DNA of 16,531 bases from an uncultured Streptococcus sp. (lineage in GTDB: Bacteria; Bacillota; Bacilli; Lactobacillales; Streptococcaceae), in NCBI RefSeq assembly GCF_905372115.1, contig NZ_CAJPNR010000047.1, positions 1 to 16,531 of the forward strand. Reading direction: 5' to 3'. The notes under the pieces are model-generated. The model was given only the letters and a program-made list of their open reading frames with translations, made no database searches and was not told the origin of the DNA. The position numbers and the translations under genes were made by a program. How positions within the stretch are numbered: position 1 is the stretch's first letter; every line of letters begins with the position of its first letter. Positions 1 through 6,666 of this stretch are shown one piece after another.

Positions 1-90
1 CAAAGTGAAAGCCAGCGTCTTTAGGCGCTGGCTGGTGATGTGGGCTTATAGCCCTAGGACAAACCACCCGTTAGACGGGTGGTTATGATT
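1..90 (+). mobile_element. Cluster of three hairpins, probable end of an IS200/IS605-type element
   Basis: Three strong inverted repeats follow one another with almost no spacing: 11-19/24-32 (GCCAGCGTC with loop TTTA), 42-46/50-54 (GGGCT/AGCCC) and 62-70/76-84 (AACCACCCG/CGGGTGGTT, perfect 9-bp stem). None is followed by a good T tract, so they are not ordinary terminators. Subterminal hairpins, and structured RNA at the right end beyond tnpB, are typical of IS200/IS605 elements. I infer that an element lies to the left of the window and ends near base 90. No transposase is visible, the exact boundary is unknown, and this could instead be another small structured repeat. Confidence 0.45.
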
Positions 91-786
91 GAGAATATTC
101 AAATAGATGAAACTCCAAATCTCACTCCAATGATTAGCTGTATTCCAAAAAATATGGAAAGTCAAAGGGTAGTAAATGGACTTGGTGTAGCGAAAAATAA
201 AACCTATCACAGCACCAGCCATTGCATAAAAGAAAAAATCAATCCAAGACCAAGGAAAGCCTATAATGTGAAAAATACCAAAGGCTGCTGCCGAAACAAG
301 AACATCCAAGAAATATTGGGAATTCCTGAAATAACTGGTCATAATAGCTCCACGAAAAACCAATTCCTCACGAACAGGGCTCAAAATAGACATCACGAAC
401 AAGTGACTGCCCCATACAAATGTGCTAGGATGCGCATATCTAATATCATCTAAGCCTTGTTGATTTGTCGTAACGTAATTAGGAAACCATTGCCAATACT
501 GCTCGTTAAAATACTGAAGGAAATAATAAAGTCCCACTGTTACTAGAATATAAGACAGTTTTATTTTAGAAAATTTAAAGATAGATTTATCACCCCAGCG
601 CCAAAAAGCAAAAATTGAACAGACAATCGTAATTAGCAAAGCAGACAAATAAATCGTCATTTCCAAATCGCTGTAGACTTTTACTTTCCTACCGTTTAAA
701 AAAACTTCAACCCACACGGTTGTTAACATTTTTACTAGAAAAAGTAAAATAATTGGATAGATATATTGGATGATTTTTCTTTTCAT
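46..786 (-). CDS. CPBP-family intramembrane metalloprotease-like protein
   Basis: This is a polytopic membrane protein of about 246 residues in the CPBP (CAAX protease / bacteriocin-processing, Abi) family. The family signatures are present in order: EELVFRG (EExxxR) near residue 140, FGIFH (FxxxH) near 170, and HIFWN (HxxxN) near 212, all within hydrophobic helices. In streptococci such proteins serve in bacteriocin immunity or peptide processing, but the substrate cannot be told here. I chose the ATG at 786; a TTG two codons upstream is also in frame, and neither has a strong Shine-Dalgarno. The last dozen codons (HPSNGWFVLGL) fall inside the perfect hairpin at 62-84, which looks like the end of a mobile element. 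The native C-terminus may therefore have been replaced by insertion, downstream of all three catalytic motifs. It lies 83 bases beyond the PRD regulator on the same strand and could be read through from it. Confidence 0.8.
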   Translation of the reverse strand: MKRKIIQYIYPIILLFLVKMLTTVWVEVFLNGRKVKVYSDLEMTIYLSALLITIVCSIFAFWRWGDKSIFKFSKIKLSYILVTVGLYYFLQYFNEQYWQWFPNYVTTNQQGLDDIRYAHPSTFVWGSHLFVMSILSPVREELVFRGAIMTSYFRNSQYFLDVLVSAAAFGIFHIIGFPWSWIDFFFYAMAGAVIGFIFRYTKSIYYPLTFHIFWNTANHWSEIWSFIYLNILNHNHPSNGWFVLGL

Positions 787-869
787 ATGCAAAATAACAG
801 ATTTTTCAGAAAATTAAAACACAAGTCCTCGAAATGTACATTTTTTGTCCGTGAACTGGTAAAATCAGG

Positions 870-2531
870 CTAATTTCCAGTCAAAATCTGCTTTTCGACC
901 AGGTTTTCGATTTGGTACTGGAGTTCCTTGGCTTCTTCGCTATTGGCAAGATAATGCGCCAAGAGCCGCTCTAGCTCACTTCTGAAATCGCTGTGCTGAC
1001 TGGCTGTCAGGCGATACTTGATAAAGCGGTTGAGCTTGACCACGTCTTCATAGTCGAAAATAGGATTGACCTGCACCAGCGGAAATCTACTGCTAAGCCC
1101 GTCGCTGGTCACAATCAGCAAATCCACTTCCAACAGGTCTTCCACGCTCTTAAATTGCTCACTGGTAAAGACCGCGCGGATATAGTCATGCGGAAAATAA
1201 TACTGGCACTGCTTGAGCAAGAGGCGCTGGACTGCCACCCCCTCATCGCAGACAATATAAATCTGCTTGACCTCCTTGGGCCTCGTCGCCTGCGGCTTCA
1301 AAGCACCACCTAGGTGCATAGCCAAGTAGGCAATCTCGTCTCGCGTCAGCGAAATGAGCCAGGCCTCCTCCAAAATCCCCACGCTCTGCTCGGTATAGTG
1401 ATAAAGCTCAGGATACTTTTGCAGAATGTGCCGCGTCAGCGGATTTTTGGACAAAATGCCGTAAGTCTTGCGGAACAAAAGCGCCTTACAGTGGGTCATG
1501 AGATTGCGAATCAGGTCGTCACGATTTTCCAGCTCATAGGGAGAATGCGCTTCAAAATCCCAGATGAAATTGTCAATGGCCAGCTGCAAATCCGCGAAAT
1601 CTTCACTAGTTGCATGTAAATCCTGGTCTTTTCGATAAGAAAGCAACAAAACCGCAATCCAAGACAGCTCAATCTCATCCAAATGCAAGCCCAATTTTTC
1701 GTCCAGCAAAGTCTGAAGCTTCTTAGCCGTGCTGTATTCCACGCGCTTACGAATAAGAGAAAACTCGCGGTACAAATCGTCCCTCTCCTGCTCGCTCAAG
1801 GTCATATTACGGTAGGACAGCAGCAGATAAGGCAGAACCTTGAGCATAAACTCGATTTCATAGCGATTGATTTTCTTGCCCAAGTCCTGCTCGATAAAAT
1901 GCACCTGCTGGTTGAGAAAAATTTGTAATTCCTCGGACAGCAGCACATCTTCCTGCACAAACTGCTTGATTTTACTTCCCAAAATCGGCATAAAACCGCT
2001 ATTGCCCTCAGAAAAAATCGTGGTCAACAGAGCGTGAACGTACTGGACTTTATTGAGCGGGTGGCATTTGAGAACATAGCCCTGCGACTTGGTTGTAATG
2101 AGACTAACCTGATACTGCTCGACCGTCAGCTGGCTACGAATGGTGTTGAGGTCGTTGAGCACTGTATTACGCGACACCTCGGTCAAATCCATGAGCTTTT
2201 CAATCGTCACGCGCTCTTTCAAGACGCAGATAAAGAGAATCATCAGCTGCATGCGCTCTTCCATACTCATGACATAGCTGTGAGCATCCACGCTTTCAAG
2301 CAAGGCTTCACAAGCCTCTCGTTGTTCCGCTGTCAAAACCAGTCCGACCCGCGGCTGGCTGACAATCTTGTCCACTCCTTGAGGCAAAGCGTCGTTTATT
2401 TTTTCTAAATGATAATAAATTTTGCGGCGCGATTGCCCTGTGGCACGAGAAATCGCCATAATTGTTTCAGGCTCTGTCAACTGCAAAAGATAGTTGAGCA
2501 AGACAGAGCTGCTTTTATCTAAATAAATCAT
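870..2531 (-). CDS. ulaR: BglG-family PRD regulator with EIIB-like domain, probable UlaR
   Basis: This 553-residue protein is a PTS-controlled transcription regulator. Its layout is an N-terminal winged HTH (about 1-50), a second HTH (about 108-135), PRD1 (about 185-305, conserved His211), PRD2 (about 312-415, His347 and His406 in AYLAMHLGG) and a galactitol-type EIIB-like domain (about 421-505) with Cys428 in the phosphocysteine position. No EIIA domain follows. PRD histidines are phosphorylated by HPr and EII proteins, which tunes DNA binding. The pneumococcal activator UlaR is a BglG-type protein encoded at the distal end of the ula operon. The overall architecture and the nearby ulaA-F genes suggest the same role, although a second, unrelated-looking sugar operon lies between. 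The symbol is inferred; the protein could instead control the second operon. The ATG at 2531 is preceded by AAGGAAAG at somewhat long spacing. I see no clear terminator after it. Confidence 0.75.
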   Translation of the reverse strand: MIYLDKSSSVLLNYLLQLTEPETIMAISRATGQSRRKIYYHLEKINDALPQGVDKIVSQPRVGLVLTAEQREACEALLESVDAHSYVMSMEERMQLMILFICVLKERVTIEKLMDLTEVSRNTVLNDLNTIRSQLTVEQYQVSLITTKSQGYVLKCHPLNKVQYVHALLTTIFSEGNSGFMPILGSKIKQFVQEDVLLSEELQIFLNQQVHFIEQDLGKKINRYEIEFMLKVLPYLLLSYRNMTLSEQERDDLYREFSLIRKRVEYSTAKKLQTLLDEKLGLHLDEIELSWIAVLLLSYRKDQDLHATSEDFADLQLAIDNFIWDFEAHSPYELENRDDLIRNLMTHCKALLFRKTYGILSKNPLTRHILQKYPELYHYTEQSVGILEEAWLISLTRDEIAYLAMHLGGALKPQATRPKEVKQIYIVCDEGVAVQRLLLKQCQYYFPHDYIRAVFTSEQFKSVEDLLEVDLLIVTSDGLSSRFPLVQVNPIFDYEDVVKLNRFIKYRLTASQHSDFRSELERLLAHYLANSEEAKELQYQIENLVEKQILTGN

Positions 2532-2561
2532 TTGCTTTTCTTTCCTTTAAACTTCCTTTCT

Positions 2562-2590
2562 AGTATATCACAACCGCTTACAAAATTGAA
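2562..2590 (-). promoter_or_regulatory. Promoter of the PRD regulator
   Basis: On the minus strand TTCAAT is followed after 17 bases by TATACT (2562-2567). The -10 box is extended by TGA directly upstream. The AACCGCTT core at 2572-2579 sits in the spacer, so a protein bound there would block RNA polymerase. Confidence 0.6.
2569..2582 (-). promoter_or_regulatory. LacI-type / cre-like operator before the PRD regulator
   Basis: The site contains AACCGCTT around a central CG, the core seen at the second-operon promoter. On the minus strand it reads TGTAAGCGGTTGTG, matching the left half of the cre consensus but not its final CA. It may be a site for the LacI protein encoded at 10368-11351, or a weak CcpA site. 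Confidence 0.45.
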
Positions 2591-2622
2591 AGATGAAGGA
2601 TTTTTCAGCTACTTGGAAAGTC

Positions 2623-2651
2623 TTGTTTCCCACTCCCTTGCATGTTATAAT
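2623..2651 (+). promoter_or_regulatory. Promoter of the acetyltransferase gene
   Basis: TTGTTT (2623-2628), a 17-base spacer and a perfect TATAAT (2646-2651), extended by TGT, form a strong promoter. The transcript would start about 15 bases before the ATG at 2673. Confidence 0.7.
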
Positions 2652-2672
2652 AAAAGAAAAAAGGAGCTCTCC

Positions 2673-2714
2673 ATGAATCTTGAAGAACAACAGTAGCATA
2701 TTCTTTCGGGTGCC
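2673..2714 (+). other. Original start and first 14 codons of the acetyltransferase, broken by an amber codon
   Basis: An ATG at 2673 is well placed after AAGGAG (2661-2666). It reads M-N-L-E-E-Q-Q, then TAG at 2694-2696, then H-I-L-S-G-A, and runs in the same frame into M-Y-N-D-L at 2715. The segment ILSGAMYNDL matches the usual start of the Mac domain of maltose acetyltransferases. The reading frame therefore originally began at 2673, and a single-codon nonsense change at codon 8 interrupts it. Confidence 0.8.
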
Positions 2715-3263
2715 ATGTACAATGACTTGACTCCCGAGTTGGTCGAAGCACGCGAAAAAACGGTCTTTCTGACCAACCGCTACAATGCCAGTTTTGGACA
2801 GCCTGCTAGCGAGCGGCAGGCTATTTTAAAAGAAGTGCTTAAATCCGTCGGAAAAAATGCCCATTTTGAGCCGACTTTTCGTTGTGAGTTCGGCTACAAT
2901 ATCAGCATCGGGGACAATTTTTATGCAAATTTTGACTGTGTTATGCTGGACGGCGGCGGTATTGAGATTGGTGACAATGTCCTTTTTGGACCGCGCGTCG
3001 GACTCTACACGTCCAATCATGCTCTGGATGCTTGGGAGCGTAGTCAGGGGGCTTGCTATGCCAAGCCGATTAAGATTGGCGACAATGTCTGGCTAGGTGC
3101 TGGCGTTCATGTCAATCAAGGTGTGACGATTGGAGACAATAGTGTCATTGGCTCAGGGAGCGTCGTGACCAAGGACATCCCAGCTAATGTTGTGGCGGCT
3201 GGCGTTCCTTGCCGCGTCATTCGACCAATCACTGACCAAGACAAAAGCAATTATCAACCATAA
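2715..3263 (+). CDS. Maltose/galactoside O-acetyltransferase-type protein, 5' end interrupted
   Basis: The protein belongs to the hexapeptide-repeat (left-handed beta-helix) sugar O-acetyltransferases of the Maa/LacA type, which move an acetyl group from acetyl-CoA to a sugar hydroxyl. Residues 1-50 hold the rest of the Mac domain (MYNDLTPELVEAREK). Hexapeptide coils follow (IGDNF, IGDNV, IGDNVWLGAG, IGDNSVIGSGSVV), with the catalytic His in TSNHALD and the end motif AAGVPCRVI. The 182 residues from this ATG lack the first 14, because an amber codon at 2694 breaks the proper frame starting at 2673. Translation could resume here, but only a weak GGG-like site precedes this ATG. The gene may thus be a pseudogene, poorly expressed, or rescued by suppression. 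It runs opposite to its neighbours and shares a terminator with the isomerase gene. Confidence 0.75.
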   Translation: MYNDLTPELVEAREKTVFLTNRYNASFGQPASERQAILKEVLKSVGKNAHFEPTFRCEFGYNISIGDNFYANFDCVMLDGGGIEIGDNVLFGPRVGLYTSNHALDAWERSQGACYAKPIKIGDNVWLGAGVHVNQGVTIGDNSVIGSGSVVTKDIPANVVAAGVPCRVIRPITDQDKSNYQP

Positions 3264-3297
3264 AATTGAGGTAGGTGAACCTACCTCAGTTTTATTT
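3262..3297. terminator. Bidirectional terminator between convergent genes
   Basis: A 9-bp perfect stem (3267-3275 with 3280-3288, TGAGGTAGG/CCTACCTCA, loop TGAA) is followed by GTTTTATTTTT on the plus strand and by ATTTTA on the minus strand. It ends the acetyltransferase transcript and probably that of the second operon. The minus-strand stop codon of the isomerase lies in its right T tract. Confidence 0.85.
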
Positions 3298-4035
3298 TTC
3301 CAGCAGCCGCGCGATGTCTGCTTCTAAGTTTTCCAAGGAAGTTGGATATTCTAGGGCAAGATAGCGCACATGGCTAAAGCGCTTCATGAGGCTAGGAGCA
3401 TCTAACTCACCCTCAAATAAACTAGCAATCTCCACTTGACCATTTACACGACGGTAATTTTTGCAGTGGAGGTAATCGGTAACTTCTGCCAAGCTAGCAA
3501 AAGCCTGCTCTATATCTTCTCCCAGCCAAGCCCAGTTGCCAAGGTCAAAGACGAAAGCAATAGGCAGGTCTGCTGCGCTGACCTTGTTCATCATCAAACG
3601 GCAATTCTTGATACTGGCATAAAGAGAGTCTTGGTTATTTTCCAGCTTAAGTCCGACAGATGATTGAAAACTAGGCGCCAACTCTGCCAAAGAAGCCACC
3701 GAAATCTGACCGGCATCGCCCGTGTTTAATTTGACAAAGGGAGCGCCCAAGAGCTCCGCTTCCTGCCGCAAAGTCTTAAGTTTCGGATTGACCCTATCTC
3801 CTATGACAAAATCCTCATTGACACTGTAAAAGAGCGACAGCCCTAGCTGGTCGGCTTTTTTTCTGATGTTTTTTAACTCTACATCAATATCCCCTAAAAA
3901 CTCTCGCCGAATTTCAACCCTTGAAAGTCCTAGCTCTTTGACGCTTTCTAGCAAATCTTCTTGCTTGACTCCCCTGTCTAATTCTTCCTTAAAAGCAATC
4001 GTGTTGATAATCAATTCTTCTCGCTTTATTTTCAT
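3292..4035 (-). CDS. Xylose-isomerase-like TIM-barrel sugar isomerase/epimerase
   Basis: This 247-residue protein has the AP-endonuclease-2 / xylose isomerase-like barrel. The metal-ligand pattern of the family is visible: Glu132 (KLENNQ), Asp164 (FDLGNW), His190 (YLHCKN) and Glu229 (ALEYP). Such enzymes interconvert ketoses or epimerise sugars or sugar acids with a divalent metal. The substrate is not recognisable. It is the last gene of the second operon, 9 bases after the kinase, with GAGGG just before the ATG. Next to a LyxK-like kinase, it may form the ketose that the kinase phosphorylates, or act on the product. It is distinct from UlaE (12170-13033), which belongs to the same fold. Confidence 0.75.
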   Translation of the reverse strand: MKIKREELIINTIAFKEELDRGVKQEDLLESVKELGLSRVEIRREFLGDIDVELKNIRKKADQLGLSLFYSVNEDFVIGDRVNPKLKTLRQEAELLGAPFVKLNTGDAGQISVASLAELAPSFQSSVGLKLENNQDSLYASIKNCRLMMNKVSAADLPIAFVFDLGNWAWLGEDIEQAFASLAEVTDYLHCKNYRRVNGQVEIASLFEGELDAPSLMKRFSHVRYLALEYPTSLENLEADIARLLEK

Positions 4036-4044
4036 CCTAACCCT

Positions 4045-5568
4045 CTATTCTAATGTCGTCCGTAGCTGACAAAGCTCTGCCCAAGCAGGCTCCATGGCTG
4101 CAAGCAAACTTTGGTAAACGCGATATTTCCTTTGGTAAAGCTCATGTTCCTTAGACTGAGGCTCAAAGCGCTCCTTGACCCGAACCATTTTTTCGACAGC
4201 TTCTTCTAGGCTCAAATCATCCACCGCTTGCAAGCAAGCAATGGCGCCGCCCAGACCCCCCAATTCTGGCGCTTCAACCGTCTCTACTGGGATATTTAAA
4301 ATATCAGCGAACATCTGCATCCAAGCTGGCGAATTTGTCGCACCGCCTGACAAGCGCAAAGCGCGCGGTCTTTGCTCAACCGTCGCTAGCAAATCATCGA
4401 TATGCTGCTTGTGCGCATAGACAATCCCCTCATAAACCGCCCGAATCATCTCTGACTTGCTGGACTGGGTTGTCAGACCAAAGAAACAAGCCTCAGCAGC
4501 TCTGCCGATATTGTTGCCATAAAGAAAAGGGAAAAAGAGAATCTTGCTGTAAGAAGCGTCCGTCTCCTGCAAAAACACTTCCAGTACATCGTAAATAGAG
4601 GAATTTGAAGCCTTGAGATGTTGGATTTCCTCCATCATCAGCATTTTTATCATAGCATCCAAATTGCCCGCCGAAGTTGGGCTGCCTGCCTCTATCAAAA
4701 AATCGCGATTGGGAAAATAAGAGTGCATCAAGCCGCTATCTTGGCTGACTGCCGTCTTGCTGGGATAAGTATTGATATTCCAAGTGCCTGAAATCACGCT
4801 AAAAGTGCTGGCGTCTAAGACTCCAGAGCCGATTGCGCAAGCATCAATATCAAAGAGCCCACCAACCACAGGCGTTCCTGCAAGAAGTCCCGTTGCTGCG
4901 GCAGCTTCTTGGGTCAAGCCACCAACAAGCTCTGCATAGTCCACTTGGGGCGCCAAAAGCTCGTACATTTCTTCAATACCAAAGAAAGCCGTAATTCTTT
5001 TGTCGTAAGTGCCCGTCTGGAAGTTAATCCAGTGATTGCCCGAAGCATCTCCTATCTCTTGCTGAATACGCCCAGTCAGCTTGAAGCGGACATAGTCCTT
5101 GGCCGACAGAATTGCCCCAATATTCTGGTAAATCTCTGGTTCATACTCTTTGAACCAGCGAAGCAAAACGGGATTTTGCACGGCAGCAACATGCTGGTGC
5201 GTCAAGTCCCAGATTTCGTCTAGCCGCTCCTCAAATTCTTGAGCCAGCTCGACCGCTCGCTCATCTGTAGACAAGATACCGCGCGTAAATTCCTGACCGT
5301 TTTTGTCCAGCAGATAGAGGCCTTTCCCATGACCAATACAGGCAAGAGCGCTGATGTCTTCTGCCTTAAGCTGGGCATTTTTGACAGCTTGCCTCATAGC
5401 CTGACGAATCCCCTGCCAGGTCTCTTTCAAATCCACTTCGCGATAGCCTGCTTTTTCCTCAATCTTCTTGGTACTAAAAGCAGACTGCCCTAATTGTCGC
5501 CCTTCTTCATCAAATACGATTGCCTTGATATTGGTGCCCCCATAATCGATACTTAAAAAATATTTCAT
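4045..5568 (-). CDS. FGGY carbohydrate kinase, LyxK (L-xylulose/3-keto-L-gulonate kinase)-like
   Basis: This 507-residue FGGY-family sugar kinase has full family length. The N-terminal phosphate-binding motif is DYGGTN at 8-13. GKGLYLLD (81-88) and the ILSTDERA segment (98-105) resemble E. coli LyxK. The catalytic base is Asp240 in VVGGLFD; SPTSAGNLD (296-304) and FFPFLYGNN (345-353) also resemble LyxK, and the C-terminal adenosine motif is LSGGATNSPAWMQMF (406-420). E. coli LyxK phosphorylates L-xylulose and 3-keto-L-gulonate, both of which feed into UlaD or UlaE; this is the main link to the neighbouring ula operon. The exact substrate is inferred. The start is set by GGAGG six bases before the ATG. 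A hairpin lies upstream at 5593-5623. Confidence 0.85.
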   Translation of the reverse strand: MKYFLSIDYGGTNIKAIVFDEEGRQLGQSAFSTKKIEEKAGYREVDLKETWQGIRQAMRQAVKNAQLKAEDISALACIGHGKGLYLLDKNGQEFTRGILSTDERAVELAQEFEERLDEIWDLTHQHVAAVQNPVLLRWFKEYEPEIYQNIGAILSAKDYVRFKLTGRIQQEIGDASGNHWINFQTGTYDKRITAFFGIEEMYELLAPQVDYAELVGGLTQEAAAATGLLAGTPVVGGLFDIDACAIGSGVLDASTFSVISGTWNINTYPSKTAVSQDSGLMHSYFPNRDFLIEAGSPTSAGNLDAMIKMLMMEEIQHLKASNSSIYDVLEVFLQETDASYSKILFFPFLYGNNIGRAAEACFFGLTTQSSKSEMIRAVYEGIVYAHKQHIDDLLATVEQRPRALRLSGGATNSPAWMQMFADILNIPVETVEAPELGGLGGAIACLQAVDDLSLEEAVEKMVRVKERFEPQSKEHELYQRKYRVYQSLLAAMEPAWAELCQLRTTLE

Positions 5569-5592
5569 TTTTCTCCTCCGATTTCAAGTATA

Positions 5593-5623
5593 AAAGAAGC
5601 TGAGATTGCCTCACAGCTTCTTT
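5593..5623 (-). terminator. Intercistronic hairpin, possible attenuator
   Basis: A 10-bp stem (AAAGAAGCTG/CAGCTTCTTT, 5593-5602 with 5614-5623) stands in the 75-base gap between the amidohydrolase and kinase genes. On the minus strand it ends in CTTCTTTTAT, a short T-rich tail. It could lower read-through into the kinase and isomerase or protect mRNA ends. Confidence 0.55.
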
Positions 5624-5643
5624 ATGAACAAGCACATGCGGCT

Positions 5644-6633
5644 TTAGTACAAGCCTAATTCCTTAGTCGCTGCATCAACCGCTTCACGGTTTGCTTGAAC
5701 AGCCGACGGCTTAAAGTAAACGCGCTCTGCATTATTGTAGAGGACATCTTCTAGCTCTTCTGGCGTGAAAATATCCACGTGCTCCAGCCAAGTTGCCAAC
5801 TCTTCATAAGTGTTAAAAGTAGCTGACCAAGGCGAATCTGTGCCCCAGATGATGCGCTTCGCTCCCAGCACTTCCTTAGCAATCCGAACATTCTTTTCAG
5901 ATTTAGGGAATGGGAAAGTATCTGGACGGTCAATATCTTGGATAGCAGAAATATCTGTGTAGATGTTTGGTAAATCTTTCCACATGCTGAGTTCCGCCTG
6001 CAGACGATTTGGTGTATCTGCATGCGGGAATGACAAATGGCAGACAACAAAGTCAAGGCTTGGGTGCAAACGAGCAAGATTGGCAATAGCATCCGGCTGG
6101 TGGCTGATTTGGTCAAAGTTGCCATAGTCCACAGTGATAACGAAGCCTGGATAATCCAGCAAGTAGCTCAAAATCAAGCTGACATGCGGGTCGCTGTCCA
6201 AGCGGAAAGGCGTCTTTTGTCCACGATAGCCGTGGATACCACCACCTTGGCTGATTTCAAATTTGAGTGCTCTAAAGCCCAGCTCTTCTACATGACGGCG
6301 AACAATCTGCATGGCATTTTCAGCAAATGGATCCACCGAAAATGCGCCTGTAAAGCGGTCTGGGTAGCGCTTAATCGCCAGATGAGTATAGTAGTTTTGA
6401 TAGCCATTCAAGTGTCCTTGCAAAATCACCGCTTTCTCAATATCATTGGCATCCATGTACTTCAAGAAAGCCTCTGCTGTAAAGTCCTTGTCGCCATAGC
6501 CGTCTGGAATGAGCTTAATCAATTCGCCGTCGTCCCAAATGGCATAGCCATTGCCCAGAGCATTCAGTCTGCCCTTGCCGTTAAAACCAGCAATGGTATT
6601 TAAAATATGTGCATGTCCGTCAATTTTCTTCAT
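5644..6633 (-). CDS. Amidohydrolase 2-family metal-dependent hydrolase (possible lactonase)
   Basis: A 329-residue TIM-barrel amidohydrolase of the COG2159/COG3618 kind, a group that includes sugar lactonases and decarboxylases. It shows the N-terminal HAH motif (His7, His9), VVCHLSFP (His199) and IIWGTDSPWS (Asp266). Where the fifth strand normally offers a His, the sequence reads VITVDYG with Asp169, so the metal site may differ. The start at 6633 is chosen because GGAGG lies eight bases upstream; an earlier in-frame ATG at 6663 has no ribosome site. It follows the EIIC gene by 33 bases. By context it may open a sugar-acid lactone before reduction or phosphorylation, but decarboxylation or C-C hydrolysis is also possible. 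Confidence 0.8.
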   Translation of the reverse strand: MKKIDGHAHILNTIAGFNGKGRLNALGNGYAIWDDGELIKLIPDGYGDKDFTAEAFLKYMDANDIEKAVILQGHLNGYQNYYTHLAIKRYPDRFTGAFSVDPFAENAMQIVRRHVEELGFRALKFEISQGGGIHGYRGQKTPFRLDSDPHVSLILSYLLDYPGFVITVDYGNFDQISHQPDAIANLARLHPSLDFVVCHLSFPHADTPNRLQAELSMWKDLPNIYTDISAIQDIDRPDTFPFPKSEKNVRIAKEVLGAKRIIWGTDSPWSATFNTYEELATWLEHVDIFTPEELEDVLYNNAERVYFKPSAVQANREAVDAATKELGLY

Positions 6634-6666
6634 GATACAGTCCTCCAAATTCAAATCTGTCATTCA

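Noticed and set aside
2..88. Open plus-strand frame from the window edge to base 88, as the tail of a transposase
   Set aside because: Its residues (KVKASVFRRWLVMW) do not resemble the C-terminus of TnpB or TnpA, and the DNA is fully explained by hairpins.
845..885. Terminator after the PRD regulator
   Set aside because: Only a 4-bp CTGG/CCAG stem with a mismatch is possible, and no T tract follows.
6037..6603. Long plus-strand reading frame of 188 codons
   Set aside because: It lies opposite the amidohydrolase gene, which has clear catalytic motifs; the plus frame has no ribosome site and no recognisable domain.
6634..6663. Upstream start for the amidohydrolase
   Set aside because: No ribosome site precedes the ATG at 6663, whereas GGAGG precedes 6633, and family proteins begin a few residues before the HxH motif.
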